A stretch of 64,000 bases of DNA from Mucilaginibacter terrigena (GCF_004168255.1 NZ_SEWG01000006.1:162652-226651), one strand, 5' to 3'. Positions 1-9,638 are shown, counted from the stretch's first letter. Notes: a model not told the origin generated them from the letters alone. Numbers and translations: made by a program.

Positions 1-102
1 CAAAAACTGCTCGTCCAGTTTTTGCGCAACCCAGGCAGTTTGGGCATTAACAGCAGCCGAAAACATCAGCGCAAACAACAACAGGTAACGGGCTTTTTTC
101 AT
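1..102 (-). CDS. Exported protein, N-terminal fragment (cut by window edge)
   Basis: An ATG at 102 reads leftward for 34 codons to the window edge with no stop. The first 21 residues form a type I signal peptide: MKKAR, a Leu/Phe-rich core, then a small-residue stretch ending AVNAQ, the usual Bacteroidota cleavage context. The mature part begins TAWVAQKLDEQFL. Only the export signal can be supported. The family cannot be named because the body of the gene lies outside the window. An outer-membrane or periplasmic location is inferred. Confidence 0.7.
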   Translation of the reverse strand, partial: MKKARYLLLFALMFSAAVNAQTAWVAQKLDEQFL

Positions 103-184
103 TGTGATTAGGATATGGAGTTAAGGTGATAAAAAGCCAAGATAGCGTTATCAGATGGATTTGAAAAGGTGGTGTGGTGGGTTT

Positions 185-250
185 CGGTAAGGGGCAGTCC
201 CGTTTTACGCTTATACGGCGTAGGCGTTAGGCGCGGGGGCCGTTATCGCT
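185..250. repeat. Left arm of imperfect inverted repeat flanking the DUF2971 gene
   Basis: The reverse complement of this GC-rich stretch reads as a diverged copy of 1363-1425. Shared blocks include CCCCGCGCCTAA and GTATAAGCGTAAA in the same order and spacing, with scattered substitutions and indels. The two arms enclose the AT-rich gene at 251-1288. This looks like an interspersed-repeat family rather than a transposase terminal repeat, since no transposase is present. Confidence 0.6.
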
Positions 251-1288
251 TCACGTGGGATTAGACATCTGTTCATTTAGATGTGAGATTTGTACAGGAA
301 TATAATGATTATACTGTGGATATAAGAAATTAGTAATACTTTGGAAATCCATTAATGTATCATAGCTGTTCTTATATCCTAATATAACCTTCTTTATTTT
401 TAATATTGGAATTAAGCTTTTAAGCACCGTTGGCGAAATGGCTTTTTCAATTCTTATATATTCGCTGCTTTTGAACAGTGGTAATTCTACATAAGCGTAA
501 TTAATTCCACTTTTTGCAATAGAGTGTTTTAAATTACAAATATGGTGAGTAGACTCCTTTAAAGTGTACTGATCAAATTCATGGTGTGTTAAAAGCCTTA
601 CTTCTTTTTCATGTTCCCAAATTTTATTTTTATGCAATGCCATCAATGAAGACAATGCCTTCGGAAAGTTTTGGATAACCGAACTATGCTCTTTTTGAAA
701 TTCTTCATGAAAAGTCATAAAATCACGGAATCTTTCAACAGATTTACAACTACCGTACTGAACATTCGCTAACAGAAAATTTGACCATTCATCTATCGGA
801 TTAGTGACTTCGAAAACAATTGCGGCACCTAATCCATCCCCTCCATACAAACGCCACATCGGAAAGTTGTCAGGGCGGTTTTTATTAGTTACTTTACAAA
901 ATGAAGCAGTAAAAAAGTGGTTTTTATAACCATCAATTTGATCATTCGTAAACTTCATCTGCAAATTTTTAACAAGGAAGCTAACTTCTTGCGGGTCATT
1001 AAGAGCAATTAAATTGCTCAAGCGTAAATAACCACTATTAATAATTTCTATTATGTTTTGAACACTCGAACTATAGTGTATGAGGTCATAATTCCTTTTT
1101 GTTTGGTATTCTGTTTTATTTAGATTAAAAGAATTAAGTCTAAATTCAAATTTGCAGAATAAAGGCTCGTCCCCGCTATACCATGATCTCCTGCTGCCAA
1201 ATTCGAGACTTGGGTAAAACTCTTTCGCGGATTTTAAGTATTTCTCAACAATATTATCGATGTAAGGAGTAGCGCTTTTTCGATTCAT
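251..1288 (-). CDS. DUF2971 family protein
   Basis: A 345-residue soluble protein with no signal peptide or membrane segment. The DUF2971 signature is visible: an early aromatic motif (LIHYSSS), then SGYLRLSNLIALNDPQE, a central GDGLGAAIVFEV segment and the late W-E-H-E-K-E-V-R-L-L motif. The biochemical role of the family is not established; members often lie in accessory regions, so a defence-type role is only a guess. The gene is much more AT-rich than its neighbours and stands alone between inverted copies of a GC-rich repeat, which suggests acquisition. The ATG at 1288 starts MNRKSATPY. Family assignment is fairly sure; function is unknown. Confidence 0.75.
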   Translation of the reverse strand: MNRKSATPYIDNIVEKYLKSAKEFYPSLEFGSRRSWYSGDEPLFCKFEFRLNSFNLNKTEYQTKRNYDLIHYSSSVQNIIEIINSGYLRLSNLIALNDPQEVSFLVKNLQMKFTNDQIDGYKNHFFTASFCKVTNKNRPDNFPMWRLYGGDGLGAAIVFEVTNPIDEWSNFLLANVQYGSCKSVERFRDFMTFHEEFQKEHSSVIQNFPKALSSLMALHKNKIWEHEKEVRLLTHHEFDQYTLKESTHHICNLKHSIAKSGINYAYVELPLFKSSEYIRIEKAISPTVLKSLIPILKIKKVILGYKNSYDTLMDFQSITNFLYPQYNHYIPVQISHLNEQMSNPT

Positions 1289-1701
1289 TTTTTGTAACTA
1301 TAATAAGGTTCAGTAATGCAAGATAGCAAAATTACAGGTTGCAGGAAGCCCCCGCGTTGGATTGCAGCGGATACCGGCCCCGCGCCTAAGGCCTGTGCAG
1401 TATAAGCGTAAAGCCCGGCCGCAGGCAACGCCCATAGCGAGTTGGAAGTTGAAAGTAGGCAGTCAGGAGCCCTTTGTCATGATAAGCCTGTCGAACCATT
1501 GGCCGCCGGGTCTCCACCCGCGCCCTTCCAAAAGCTCAGGATTGACCCCCTGTTTAATAACACACCCCCAACCCCTCTCAAGAGGGGAGCTAAAATCCCA
1601 GAAAAACCCGCTCCCCGCACTACAATCCCCGCACATTCTCCCCCTGTTAACACCCCAAATCCCAATTAAAAAAAACACTTTCCGGTTTTGAGAAATTTAC
1701 C
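1289..1701. other. Gene-free repeat-rich intergenic region
   Basis: About 410 bases with no convincing gene. It holds the right arm of the inverted repeat around the DUF2971 gene (about 1363-1425). It also holds a palindrome of the C-run/G-run type (about 1562-1600, CCCCTC-A-AGAGGGG core) that recurs in variant form near 18390, 18475 and 33900. Open frames here are proline-rich readings of these GC-rich repeats and show no protein-like signature. Confidence 0.6.
1363..1425. repeat. Right arm of inverted repeat flanking the DUF2971 gene
   Basis: Contains CCCCGCGCCTAA followed by GTATAAGCGTAAA, matching the reverse complement of 185-250 with substitutions. Lies about 75 bases upstream of the DUF2971 start codon. 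Confidence 0.6.
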
Positions 1702-1709
1702 TACATTTG
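1702..1709 (+). promoter_or_regulatory. -7 element (TACATTTG) of the yceD-rpmF operon
   Basis: TACATTTG matches the Bacteroidota -7 consensus TAnnTTTG. It overlaps the upstream-most TTG in the yceD frame (1707), so that TTG would be at or before the transcription start. The next in-frame TTG at 1728 is therefore the better start. No perfect -33 TTTG is seen at the expected distance. Confidence 0.5.
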
Positions 1710-1727
1710 CGGGCTAATTGTTGCTCA

Positions 1728-2249
1728 TTGAAATCGCTAAAGACATATTCAATACCTTTTACCGGCCTTAAACTGGGTAAGCATTATTTTGAATACGAGA
1801 TAAACGATGCTTTTTTTGCTGAATTTGATTATTCGCTGGTGAAAAAGGCTAACCTGGTTTGCAAGGTTGAACTGGATAAGCAGGAAACAATGCTGATCCT
1901 GAATTTTGACATTACAGGCACCGTTGGCGCCACTTGCGATAAGTGCCTTGCCGATTACCTGCAGCCGATGGACATACACGAGCAGCAGATAGCCCGCTTT
2001 ACCGACGAGGAAATGGGCGAGGATGATGAGATAATTACCCTGGGCAAAAACGATCACGAGATCGCATTAGCCGGGCTGATATATGAATATGTTAACGTTG
2101 CCCTGCCGTTTATTGCAAATTGCAGCAACCAGGGCGATGGCAAGCAATGTGACGAGGAAATGCTGCAAAACTTAGATAAGCTTGCGGCAAATGATGAACA
2201 AACCGAGCGAATTGACCCGAGATGGGAAGCGCTTAAAAAATTAAAATAA
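1728..2249 (+). CDS. yceD: YceD/DUF177 family protein
   Basis: DUF177 proteins precede rpmF in most bacteria and are linked to 23S rRNA/ribosome biogenesis. Visible features are the conserved early segment YSIPFTGLKLGKHYFEYEI, a central VGATCDKC motif typical of the family (about residues 63-70), an acidic middle and the C-terminal WEALKKLK. I chose a TTG start at 1728 (product MKSLKTYSIPF, 173 residues), because the longer reading from TTG 1707 runs into a TACATTTG promoter element. rpmF follows after 17 bases, so the two are surely co-transcribed. No ATG is available near the N-terminus. Family confidence is high; the start is moderately sure. Confidence 0.85.
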   Translation: MKSLKTYSIPFTGLKLGKHYFEYEINDAFFAEFDYSLVKKANLVCKVELDKQETMLILNFDITGTVGATCDKCLADYLQPMDIHEQQIARFTDEEMGEDDEIITLGKNDHEIALAGLIYEYVNVALPFIANCSNQGDGKQCDEEMLQNLDKLAANDEQTERIDPRWEALKKLK

Positions 2250-2266
2250 TATAATAACTAAAAGTT

Positions 2267-2458
2267 ATGGCACATCCAAAACGGAAAATTTCAAAATCAA
2301 GAAGAGATAAACGCAGAACGCATTACAAAGCCGAAGCGCCTACTTTAACTACTTGCCAAACTACTGGCGCGGTACATTTACCACACCGTGCTTACACTGT
2401 TGACGGTAACGTTTACTTCAACGGAAAAATTCTGATCGAAAAGGCAGTTGCTGTATAA
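2267..2458 (+). CDS. rpmF: 50S ribosomal protein L32
   Basis: A 63-residue basic protein starting [19 protein letters not shown], the diagnostic L32 N-terminus. The zinc-ribbon region keeps only one Cys ([13 protein letters not shown]), so this is the zinc-independent (C-minus) form common in Bacteroidota. It binds 23S rRNA in the large subunit. The gene lies in the conserved order yceD-rpmF-plsX-fabH, with 14 bases to plsX, coupling ribosome and membrane-lipid synthesis in one transcript. Confidence 0.97.
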   Translation: MAHPKRKISKSRRDKRRTHYKAEAPTLTTCQTTGAVHLPHRAYTVDGNVYFNGKILIEKAVAV

Positions 2459-2472
2459 GTTAATTTTCTGAA

Positions 2473-3411
2473 ATGAAGATTGGCTTAGATATTATGGGCG
2501 GCGATTATGCCCCCAGGGCAGCCGTTTTAGGAGCAATTGAAGCCGTCAAGGCTTTAACTGCAGGGCAAAAACTTGTGCTTATTGGCGACAAGGATGTAGC
2601 CCTTACCATTCTTCAGGAAAATAATTTTAGCCCCGATAACTTCGAGTTTGTACACACAACCGAGGTTATTGGCATGGGCGAACACCCCACAAAGGCCATT
2701 GTTCAAAAGCCAAATTCAAGTATAGCTGTTGGTTTCCAGATGCTTAAAGAGGGTGCCTTACAGGCATTTTCGTCGGCAGGGAACACCGGGGCCATGCTGG
2801 TAGGCAGTATGTTCAGCGTAAAAACCATACCCGGTGTAATACGCCCGGCCATGACAACCATTGTACCCAAACTTAAAGGCGGTTTGGGTATTATTTTAGA
2901 TGTAGGCGCCAACGCCGATTGCAAGCCCGATGTGCTTTTGCAGTTTGGTATTTTGGGCAGCCTGCTTGCCGAATCTATCTACGGGATACCCAACCCGCGC
3001 ATAGCGCTGATGAATATTGGCGAAGAAGAGGAAAAAGGCAACCTGCTTTTACAGGCCACCTATCCTTTAATGAAAGAAACCACCCTGTTTAACTTTGTTG
3101 GTAATGTGGAAGGGCGCGACCTTTTTGCCGATAACAACGATGTTATTGTTTGCGACGGTTTTACAGGCAACGTTATTCTTAAACTTGCCGAATCTTTTTA
3201 CGTTATTACCCAAAAGAAAAGATTAAAAGACGAATTTTTTGACCGTTTTAACTACGAGCAATACGGCGGAAGCCCTATACTTGGTGTTAATGCGCCTGTT
3301 GTTGTTGGCCACGGCATATCAAGCCCCGAGGCGATCAAGAATATGGTGCTGCTGTCCAGGAACATGATCGAGACCAATCTTATAGATAAAATTAAACTGG
3401 CTTTTCAGTAA
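2473..3411 (+). CDS. plsX: Phosphate acyltransferase PlsX
   Basis: Converts acyl-ACP plus phosphate to acyl-phosphate, the donor for PlsY in phosphatidic-acid synthesis; a peripheral membrane enzyme. The N-terminus [20 protein letters not shown] is the family signature. Also visible are [28 protein letters not shown] and the C-terminal [16 protein letters not shown] and [14 protein letters not shown] motifs. At 312 residues it has normal family length. It sits between rpmF and fabH (11-base gap), the classical gene order. Confidence 0.96.
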   Translation: MKIGLDIMGGDYAPRAAVLGAIEAVKALTAGQKLVLIGDKDVALTILQENNFSPDNFEFVHTTEVIGMGEHPTKAIVQKPNSSIAVGFQMLKEGALQAFSSAGNTGAMLVGSMFSVKTIPGVIRPAMTTIVPKLKGGLGIILDVGANADCKPDVLLQFGILGSLLAESIYGIPNPRIALMNIGEEEEKGNLLLQATYPLMKETTLFNFVGNVEGRDLFADNNDVIVCDGFTGNVILKLAESFYVITQKKRLKDEFFDRFNYEQYGGSPILGVNAPVVVGHGISSPEAIKNMVLLSRNMIETNLIDKIKLAFQ

Positions 3412-3422
3412 AAAAACATAGA

Positions 3423-4412
3423 ATGAGCAAAATTCATGCTGCTATTACCGCTGTAAATGGTTACGTACCCGAGTACGTTTTAACCAACCAGGAGCTGGAA
3501 ACAATGGTAGACACTAATGATGAGTGGATAACCAGCCGCACCGGCATCAAAGAGCGCAGGATCCTTAAAGGCGAAGGCCTTGGCACATCAGACATGGCCG
3601 TACCGGCTGTTGAAGGTTTGCTTAAAAAGCGCGGCATTAGTGCCGACGAGATCGACCTGATCATTTTTTGCACCACCACCCCCGATCTTCCTTTCCCGGC
3701 TACGGCAAATATTTTAGCACACAAAATTGGCGCTAAAAATGCCTGGGGATACGATTTGCAGGCGGCATGCTCGGGCTTTATTTTTGGCCTTGCAACCGGC
3801 GCCCAGTTTATCGAGAGCGGTAAGCACACCAAAGTTTTGGTAGTAGGCGGCGATAAAATGTCGGCCATTATCAATTACGAGGACCGCGCTACCTGTATCA
3901 TATTTGGCGATGGCTGCGGCTGCGCACTGCTTGAGCCAAACACCGATGGCTACGGCATACTGGATTCGGTATTAAAAAGCGACGGCGCAGGCTCACAGCT
4001 TTTATTCCAAAAATCGGGTGGTTCGGTTAGTCCGGCCACGCACGAAACCGTTGCCAATAAAGAGCACTTTGCATACCAGGAAGGCCAGGCGGTATTTAAA
4101 TTTGCCGTAACCAACATGGCCGATGTTGCCGCCGAAGTAATGGAGCGCAATAGCCTTACTGCCGATGATATTGCATGGCTGGTACCACACCAGGCCAACA
4201 AACGTATTATTGATGCCACAGCAAACCGTACCGGTGTTAGCGCCGATAAGGTTATTGTGAACATTGAACGCTACGGCAACACTACAAACGGGACCATACC
4301 ACTATGTTTATGGGAGTGGGAAGATAAATTTAAAAAGGGCGATAACCTTATTTTAGCAGCCTTTGGCGGCGGGTTCACCTGGGGTTCTATCTACTTAAAA
4401 TGGGCTTATTAG
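3423..4412 (+). CDS. fabH: 3-oxoacyl-ACP synthase III (KAS III)
   Basis: Catalyses the first condensation of fatty-acid synthesis, joining an acyl-CoA primer to malonyl-ACP. The catalytic triad is visible: Cys116 in QAACSGF, His256 in [10 protein letters not shown] and Asn286 in RYGNTTNG. The [16 protein letters not shown] primer-binding segment lies at residues 31-46. Length (329) is normal. It is the fourth gene of the yceD-rpmF-plsX-fabH block and is followed by accB after a 165-base gap that contains an interspersed repeat. Confidence 0.97.
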   Translation: MSKIHAAITAVNGYVPEYVLTNQELETMVDTNDEWITSRTGIKERRILKGEGLGTSDMAVPAVEGLLKKRGISADEIDLIIFCTTTPDLPFPATANILAHKIGAKNAWGYDLQAACSGFIFGLATGAQFIESGKHTKVLVVGGDKMSAIINYEDRATCIIFGDGCGCALLEPNTDGYGILDSVLKSDGAGSQLLFQKSGGSVSPATHETVANKEHFAYQEGQAVFKFAVTNMADVAAEVMERNSLTADDIAWLVPHQANKRIIDATANRTGVSADKVIVNIERYGNTTNGTIPLCLWEWEDKFKKGDNLILAAFGGGFTWGSIYLKWAY

Positions 4413-4560
4413 CCGATGTGCAGATTTTAAATGTGCAGATATGCAGATTTTTAATTAAAACATCTTAAAATTGTAAGTGTTAAATAACTAATTCATTTAA
4501 AATCATCTGCACATTTGCATATCCGCATATTTGCATATTTATAAATACTTTTATCCAAAA
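4413..4560. repeat. Inverted interspersed repeat between fabH and accB
   Basis: The left part repeats GCAGAT (4430-4455) and the right part repeats GCATAT/GCACAT (4503-4545). The two are largely complementary and could form a long AT-rich stem. No gene is visible. It may act as a partial terminator or mRNA-processing element inside the operon; this is inference. Confidence 0.5.
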
Positions 4561-4577
4561 ACCAATTATCGCTTCAT

Positions 4578-5054
4578 ATGGATATTAAACAGATTCAGGA
4601 TCTTATACGCTTTGTGTCAAAATCGGGCGTAAACGAAGTTTCTATCGAGCAGGAAAATTTTAAGATTACCATAAAAACAAACGATGCGCCTACGTATGTA
4701 AACGCATCCATCCCGGCGCCACAGCCGCTTGCTGCAGCCCCTGCGCCGCAGCCTGCAAGCCTGCCATCAGCGGCACCGGCTGCCGAAGCTGTAGCAGTTG
4801 CCGATACCTCAAATCTCATCACCATTAAATCGCCGATGATAGGTACTTTCTACCGCTCGTCATCACCTGATAAACCATTGTTTGTTAACGTGGGCGATGA
4901 AATAAGCACCGGCAGTGTACTTTGCATTATCGAAGCCATGAAACTGTTTAACGAGATCGAGTCGGAATATTCCGGCCGTATAGTGAAGATATTGGTTGAT
5001 AACGCATCGCCGGTAGAATACGACCAGCCTTTATTTTTAGTAGAACCTAAGTAA
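4578..5054 (+). CDS. accB: Biotin carboxyl carrier protein of acetyl-CoA carboxylase
   Basis: Carries carboxybiotin between biotin carboxylase and carboxyltransferase. N-terminal domain (residues 1-37), then an Ala/Pro-rich flexible linker (about 43-75), then the biotinyl domain (80-158). The biotinylation motif EAMKLFNEI places biotin on Lys122. The characteristic thumb sequence of AccB-type domains ([15 protein letters not shown]) is present. At 158 residues the length is normal. accC follows 86 bases downstream. Confidence 0.97.
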   Translation: MDIKQIQDLIRFVSKSGVNEVSIEQENFKITIKTNDAPTYVNASIPAPQPLAAAPAPQPASLPSAAPAAEAVAVADTSNLITIKSPMIGTFYRSSSPDKPLFVNVGDEISTGSVLCIIEAMKLFNEIESEYSGRIVKILVDNASPVEYDQPLFLVEPK

Positions 5055-5128
5055 TTTTTGCTGATTTCACAGATTAGTGTGATTTCACAGATTTTTGATC
5101 GGTGTAATCTGTTAATCGGTGCAATCCT
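5055..5128. repeat. Short interspersed repeat between accB and accC
   Basis: Contains two direct GATTTCACAGATT-type units (5060-5092) followed by a diverged copy around GTGTAATCTGTTAATC. It is a low-complexity interspersed repeat of a type seen in Bacteroidota intergenic regions. No gene and no clear promoter. Confidence 0.45.
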
Positions 5129-5140
5129 AAAATCAAAAAG

Positions 5141-6475
5141 ATGTTTAAAAAAATATTAATAGCTAACCGAGGTGAAATTGCCCTGCGAATTATTCGCACC
5201 TGTAAAGAGATGGGCATCAAAACCATAGCTGTATACTCAACCGCCGACCGCGACAGCCTGCACGTGCGTTTTGCAGACGAGGCTGTTTGTATCGGCCCCC
5301 CTCCAAGCCGCGACTCCTACTTAAATATCCCCAACATCATATCGGCAGCCGAATTGACCAATGCCGACGCGATACACCCGGGTTATGGTTTTTTATCAGA
5401 GAATGCAAAGTTTTCGGCTATTTGTGCCGAATATGGTATCAAATTTATTGGTGCCACTGCTGATCAGATCAACCGCATGGGCGATAAGGCATCGGCCAAA
5501 GAAACCATGAAAAAGGCCGGCGTACCTATTGTGCCGGGCTCCGAAGGTCTGCTTGATAGCGTTAAACAAGGCATCGGCTTAGCCAACAAAATAGGTTACC
5601 CTGTTATACTTAAGGCAACCGCCGGTGGTGGTGGCCGCGGTATGCGTATTGTTTGGAAAGACGAAGAATTTGAAAATGCCTGGGATAGCGCCCGCGCAGA
5701 ATCGGGCGCAGCCTTTGGTAACGACGGCCTTTACCTTGAAAAATATGTTGAAGACCCGCGCCACATCGAGATCCAGGTAGTGGGCGACCAGTACGGCAAA
5801 GTTTGCCATTTATCTGAGCGCGACTGCTCTATACAGCGCCGCCACCAGAAACTGGTAGAGGAAGCGCCATCGCCATTTATGACAGAGAAGCTGCGTAAAA
5901 AAATGGGCGAGGCTGCTATTAAAGGCGCTAAAGCCGTTAAATACGAAGGTGCCGGTACGGTAGAGTTTCTGGTTGATAAAAACCGCAACTTCTACTTTAT
6001 GGAGATGAACACCCGTATCCAGGTAGAGCACCCGGTTACCGAAGAGGTGATCAACTTCGACCTCATCAAAGAACAAATAAAAGTTGCAGCGGGGATACCT
6101 ATATCAGGCAAAAACTACGAACCAACGATGCACGCCATCGAGTGCCGTATCAATGCCGAAGACCCTGCCAACAACTTCCGCCCTTCACCGGGTAAAATAA
6201 CAAACTTCCACTCGCCGGGCGGCCATGGGGTGCGTGTAGATACGCATGTGTACAGCGGCTACGTTATCCCGCCAAATTACGACTCGATGATAGCCAAGGT
6301 TATTTGCATGGCCCAAACCCGCGACGAGGCTTTGGCAACCATGGAGCGCGCCTTAAGCGAGTTTGTGATAGAGGGTGTTAAAACCACTATTCCGTTCCAT
6401 TTAAAGCTGCTGCAGGACCCTAACTTCCGCGCCGGTAACTTCACCACCAAATTCATGGAAACGTTCGAATATTAA
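5141..6475 (+). CDS. accC: Biotin carboxylase subunit of acetyl-CoA carboxylase
   Basis: ATP-grasp enzyme that carboxylates BCCP-bound biotin. Visible: the N-terminal [19 protein letters not shown] signature, the glycine-rich ATP loop [13 protein letters not shown] (158-170), the [11 protein letters not shown] motif (231-241) and the metal/bicarbonate site [14 protein letters not shown] (288-301). Length (444) is that of a stand-alone AccC, not a pyruvate- or propionyl-CoA-type fusion. It pairs with accB just upstream. Confidence 0.97.
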   Translation: MFKKILIANRGEIALRIIRTCKEMGIKTIAVYSTADRDSLHVRFADEAVCIGPPPSRDSYLNIPNIISAAELTNADAIHPGYGFLSENAKFSAICAEYGIKFIGATADQINRMGDKASAKETMKKAGVPIVPGSEGLLDSVKQGIGLANKIGYPVILKATAGGGGRGMRIVWKDEEFENAWDSARAESGAAFGNDGLYLEKYVEDPRHIEIQVVGDQYGKVCHLSERDCSIQRRHQKLVEEAPSPFMTEKLRKKMGEAAIKGAKAVKYEGAGTVEFLVDKNRNFYFMEMNTRIQVEHPVTEEVINFDLIKEQIKVAAGIPISGKNYEPTMHAIECRINAEDPANNFRPSPGKITNFHSPGGHGVRVDTHVYSGYVIPPNYDSMIAKVICMAQTRDEALATMERALSEFVIEGVKTTIPFHLKLLQDPNFRAGNFTTKFMETFEY

Positions 6476-6546
6476 TATTAAAAAAATCTTCACGGGTTAA
6501 TACAACGTAAATAGCATTCCGGCGTTAATACTGCGGAAACCAGGTA

Positions 6547-7404
6547 ATGAGCGAAAACAAACTAATAAAAGCAATAAAGGAAAAGGGCCAGAGCATGGAG
6601 GCCGAAATGTCGTTCTTTGATCACCTGGAAGCCCTTCGCTGGCACCTGGTGAGGTCGGCAATTGCTATTGTTATTTTTACCGGCGGGGCCTTTTACTTTT
6701 ACGATTTTATCTTCGGTACCATAATTATGGGCCCGGCCAAGCCAAGTTTCTGGACCTACCGGATGCTTTGTAAACTGGGCGAATGGCTGCACCGCGATGG
6801 TTTTTGTATTAACGATATCAAGATAAACCTTATTAATACCGAGATGGCAGGGCAGTTTACCCTGCAGATCAACTCATCTTTATTAATAGGGATCACCCTG
6901 GGTTTCCCTTACCTTTTATGGGAGATCTGGCGCTTTATTAAACCCGCCCTGCACGAAAAGGAACGCAAAGCGGCAAGCGGTTTTGTGGTTTACGCCACCT
7001 TCCTGTTTATATTGGGAGTGCTGTTTGGTTATTTTGTAATCACGCCCGAGTCTATCAACTTCCTGGCGGGGTACACCGTAAGTGATAAAATTCAAAATTT
7101 ATTCTCTATCGATTCCTATATATCATCTGTAGCTACCCTAACGCTTGCCACAGGCGTTGTATTCGAGCTGCCTATACTGGTTTACATATTATCATCGTTA
7201 GGTGTGCTTACCGCCAAATTTATGCGCGAAACAAGGCGCTACGCGGTGGTGGTTATCCTGATCATAGCGGCTATTGTAACCCCAACGCCGGATATGATGA
7301 CCATGACCGTGGTTAGTATCCCGCTGTTCATCCTTTACGAAGTGGGTATCCTGGTATCTGCAGTGGTAGAAAAACGCAAAAAAGCACGGGAAGAAGCGCT
7401 ATAA
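6547..7404 (+). CDS. tatC: Sec-independent translocase subunit TatC
   Basis: Polytopic inner-membrane receptor for twin-arginine precursors. The conserved N-terminal motif FFDHLEALRWHLVRSA (residues 22-37) precedes TM1. Further signatures are PYLLWEIWRFIKPALHEKERK and the late VTPTPDMMTM loop. Six hydrophobic segments can be traced. The first periplasmic loop is enlarged (roughly residues 58-95), common in Bacteroidota TatC. No tatA/B lies beside it. The gene follows accC by 71 bases and may share its transcript. Confidence 0.95.
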   Translation: MSENKLIKAIKEKGQSMEAEMSFFDHLEALRWHLVRSAIAIVIFTGGAFYFYDFIFGTIIMGPAKPSFWTYRMLCKLGEWLHRDGFCINDIKINLINTEMAGQFTLQINSSLLIGITLGFPYLLWEIWRFIKPALHEKERKAASGFVVYATFLFILGVLFGYFVITPESINFLAGYTVSDKIQNLFSIDSYISSVATLTLATGVVFELPILVYILSSLGVLTAKFMRETRRYAVVVILIIAAIVTPTPDMMTMTVVSIPLFILYEVGILVSAVVEKRKKAREEAL

Positions 7405-7559
7405 TCTGTAACTATTTCAAATGGCGGATGTCAAACATCAAAATGATGAAGGATCATATCTGCATATCATTTCGGCACACAAAATATAACAGTCATAATT
7501 CGATATCATTTTTGGTTCTTCATTACACTATCATCCTCAATTCCAACAAAATATTTACC

Positions 7560-7588
7560 TTGGGCAACGCAATAATATTATAAATTTG
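7560..7588 (+). promoter_or_regulatory. Putative promoter of rpiB
   Basis: -7 element TAAATTTG at 7581-7588 and a TTG at 7560-7562 with an 18-base spacer fit the Bacteroidota promoter. The ATG of rpiB begins only 5 bases after the -7 element, so the mRNA may be leaderless or nearly so. Confidence 0.5.
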
Positions 7589-7593
7589 AGCCG

Positions 7594-8031
7594 ATGAAAA
7601 AAGGGTTAAAGATAGCCATTGGCGCAGACCATGCCGGCTTTGATTATAAGCAGGCCATTTTAGGCATGTTTGGTGATGATATTATATTTACAGACCATGG
7701 CACTTATTCTTCCGAAAGTGCCGATTACCCCGACTTTGCGCACCTGGTAGCCAGCGCCGTTGAAAAAGGCGAAGCCGACTTTGGTATACTGCTTTGCGGC
7801 AGCGCAAACGGTGTAGCCATTACGGCTAATAAACACCAGGGTATCCGCGCGGCGTTGTGCTGGAAACCCGATGTAACCATCCCGGCGCGTACACACAACA
7901 ATGCCAATGTGCTTTGTATCCCGGCGCGCCATGTATCAATTGAGGATACCAAACAAATAATTGAAATATTCCTGACCGAAGAATTTGAAGGCGGACGCCA
8001 TGCAAACCGCGTTAACAAGATTGGCTGCTAA
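7594..8031 (+). CDS. rpiB: Ribose-5-phosphate isomerase B
   Basis: Interconverts ribose-5-phosphate and ribulose-5-phosphate in the pentose phosphate pathway. The RpiB/LacAB signature is clear: IAIGADHAGFDYK at the N-terminus, the catalytic Cys68 in LLCGSANGVAI, then NKHQGIRAALCW and ARTHNNANVLCIPAR. At 145 residues it has normal length. It lies upstream of an unrelated M28 peptidase (29-base gap), so co-transcription is possible. Confidence 0.96.
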   Translation: MKKGLKIAIGADHAGFDYKQAILGMFGDDIIFTDHGTYSSESADYPDFAHLVASAVEKGEADFGILLCGSANGVAITANKHQGIRAALCWKPDVTIPARTHNNANVLCIPARHVSIEDTKQIIEIFLTEEFEGGRHANRVNKIGC

Positions 8032-8060
8032 AATTAAACTGACCCATTATTAAAATTTAA

Positions 8061-9638
8061 ATGAAAAAATTATCATTATGGATTACGGGGCTTGCATTTA
8101 GTGCAACCGCCTGTGCCCAGCAACAAAACCCAACAGCGCTTAAGTACGGCAATGTTATTAACGTTACCGATGCTAAAAAGCATTTAAGCATCCTGGCATC
8201 AGATGAGTTTGAAGGCCGCGAAACCGGTAAACCCGGCGCCGAAAAAGCCGCCAATTACATTGCCGCCGAATTTAAGAGATTAGGCCTGCAGGCACCGGTG
8301 AATGGCACTTACTTTTTAGATGTACCGTTAACCCAAAGCTCGCTTAATGTTGACCTGAATGTTAACGGGCAGGCTTTTACCAACTGGAAAGAGTTTGTGT
8401 TCCAGGGGCCGGCTGCCGATACCAAAATAAATGCTGAAGTAGTTTTTGTAGGTTTTGGTACAGCAGAAGAAATTGCAGATGCAGACCTTACAGGCAAAGT
8501 AGTACTTTGGATAAACGAGGATAAACCGCAGGATGGCAAAACCGCTAACACCGGTTACCGCATGAGCACCGCGCGCCAGGCAATAGTTAAGGCTATTCAA
8601 GCAAAAAAACCTGCTTTAATATTGGCAGCCAATGATGGCTTAGCTAAAGTGCTTGCACGTTTCAATGGCGTAAACCCAAGCGGTTCTGCCAGTTTATCGC
8701 TTAAAAAAGCTGATAAGGAAACCGCGAACACAAATGCGCCTGTGTTTATGGTTACCGGCGCTGTTGCCGATGCTGCAGTTAAGGCTACCGGCAAAACATA
8801 CGCCGACCTGCGGGCAGCAGCTTTAACTGCTAAACAAACCCAGGTTATAAAAACTACTGCCAGTGTATCTGTAACTTCTGCCGATAAAGATGTTAAGGCG
8901 GTTGATGTATTAGGTTTTATGCCGGGTTCTGACCCTAAGCTAAAAAATGAGGTATTGGTATTCTCGGCCCATTACGATCATATTGGTTTGGTAACCAAAC
9001 CGGGCGCTACCGATAAAGTGAACAACGGCGCCGATGATGACGGATCTGGTACAACAGGCATCCTGGAGATCGCACGCGCGTTCTCGCAGGCTAAAAAGGA
9101 TGGCAAAGGCCCGCGCCGCAGCATATTGTTCCTGGGTAACGTAGGCGAAGAAAAAGGCTTGTTAGGTTCAGAGTGGTATACAGATCATCCTGTTTACCCG
9201 CTGGCTAACACCATTGCCGATCTGAACATAGATATGATTGGCCGTGTTGGTGAAGAATACATTGGTAAACCCGATTCTGCAAACTATGTGTATTCAATCG
9301 GTTCGGCTATGTTAAGTACCGACCTGCATAAAATTGGCGAAGAAGCAAACAACACCTACACCAAAATGAAACTGGATTATAAGTATGATGATCCTAACGA
9401 TCCAAACCGTTTCTACTACCGTTCAGATCATTACAACTTTGCCCGGTACGGAGTGCCAATTATATTTTACTTTAACGGTGTGCATGCAGATTACCATGCC
9501 CCCGGCGATGAGGTGAGCAAAATTAATTTCCCGCTGTTGGTTAAACGTGCGCAGCTTGCATTTTTTACCGGCTGGGAATTGGCTAACCGCGATGCCCGCC
9601 CCGTGGTTGATGTAAAACCGGCTACACCGGCAAAATAA
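8061..9638 (+). CDS. M28 family zinc aminopeptidase with PA-like insert, exported
   Basis: Co-catalytic zinc peptidase. The signal sequence is residues 1-19; ATACAQQ can be read as an atypical lipobox or a type I site, so lipidation is uncertain. A PA-type domain occupies about residues 100-260. Zinc ligands and catalytic residues are visible: AHYDHIG (His304), NNGADDDGSG (Asp325 region), GEEKGLLGS (Glu363/364), NIDMIGR (Asp391) and the C-terminal HADYHAPGDE. Probable role is periplasmic or surface peptide degradation. A strong terminator follows 24 bases downstream. Confidence 0.9.
   Translation: MKKLSLWITGLAFSATACAQQQNPTALKYGNVINVTDAKKHLSILASDEFEGRETGKPGAEKAANYIAAEFKRLGLQAPVNGTYFLDVPLTQSSLNVDLNVNGQAFTNWKEFVFQGPAADTKINAEVVFVGFGTAEEIADADLTGKVVLWINEDKPQDGKTANTGYRMSTARQAIVKAIQAKKPALILAANDGLAKVLARFNGVNPSGSASLSLKKADKETANTNAPVFMVTGAVADAAVKATGKTYADLRAAALTAKQTQVIKTTASVSVTSADKDVKAVDVLGFMPGSDPKLKNEVLVFSAHYDHIGLVTKPGATDKVNNGADDDGSGTTGILEIARAFSQAKKDGKGPRRSILFLGNVGEEKGLLGSEWYTDHPVYPLANTIADLNIDMIGRVGEEYIGKPDSANYVYSIGSAMLSTDLHKIGEEANNTYTKMKLDYKYDDPNDPNRFYYRSDHYNFARYGVPIIFYFNGVHADYHAPGDEVSKINFPLLVKRAQLAFFTGWELANRDARPVVDVKPATPAK

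Noticed and set aside
1362..1691. Pro-rich 109-codon frame on the plus strand
   Set aside because: It reads through GC-rich interspersed repeats, has no family signature and overlaps other equally open frames.
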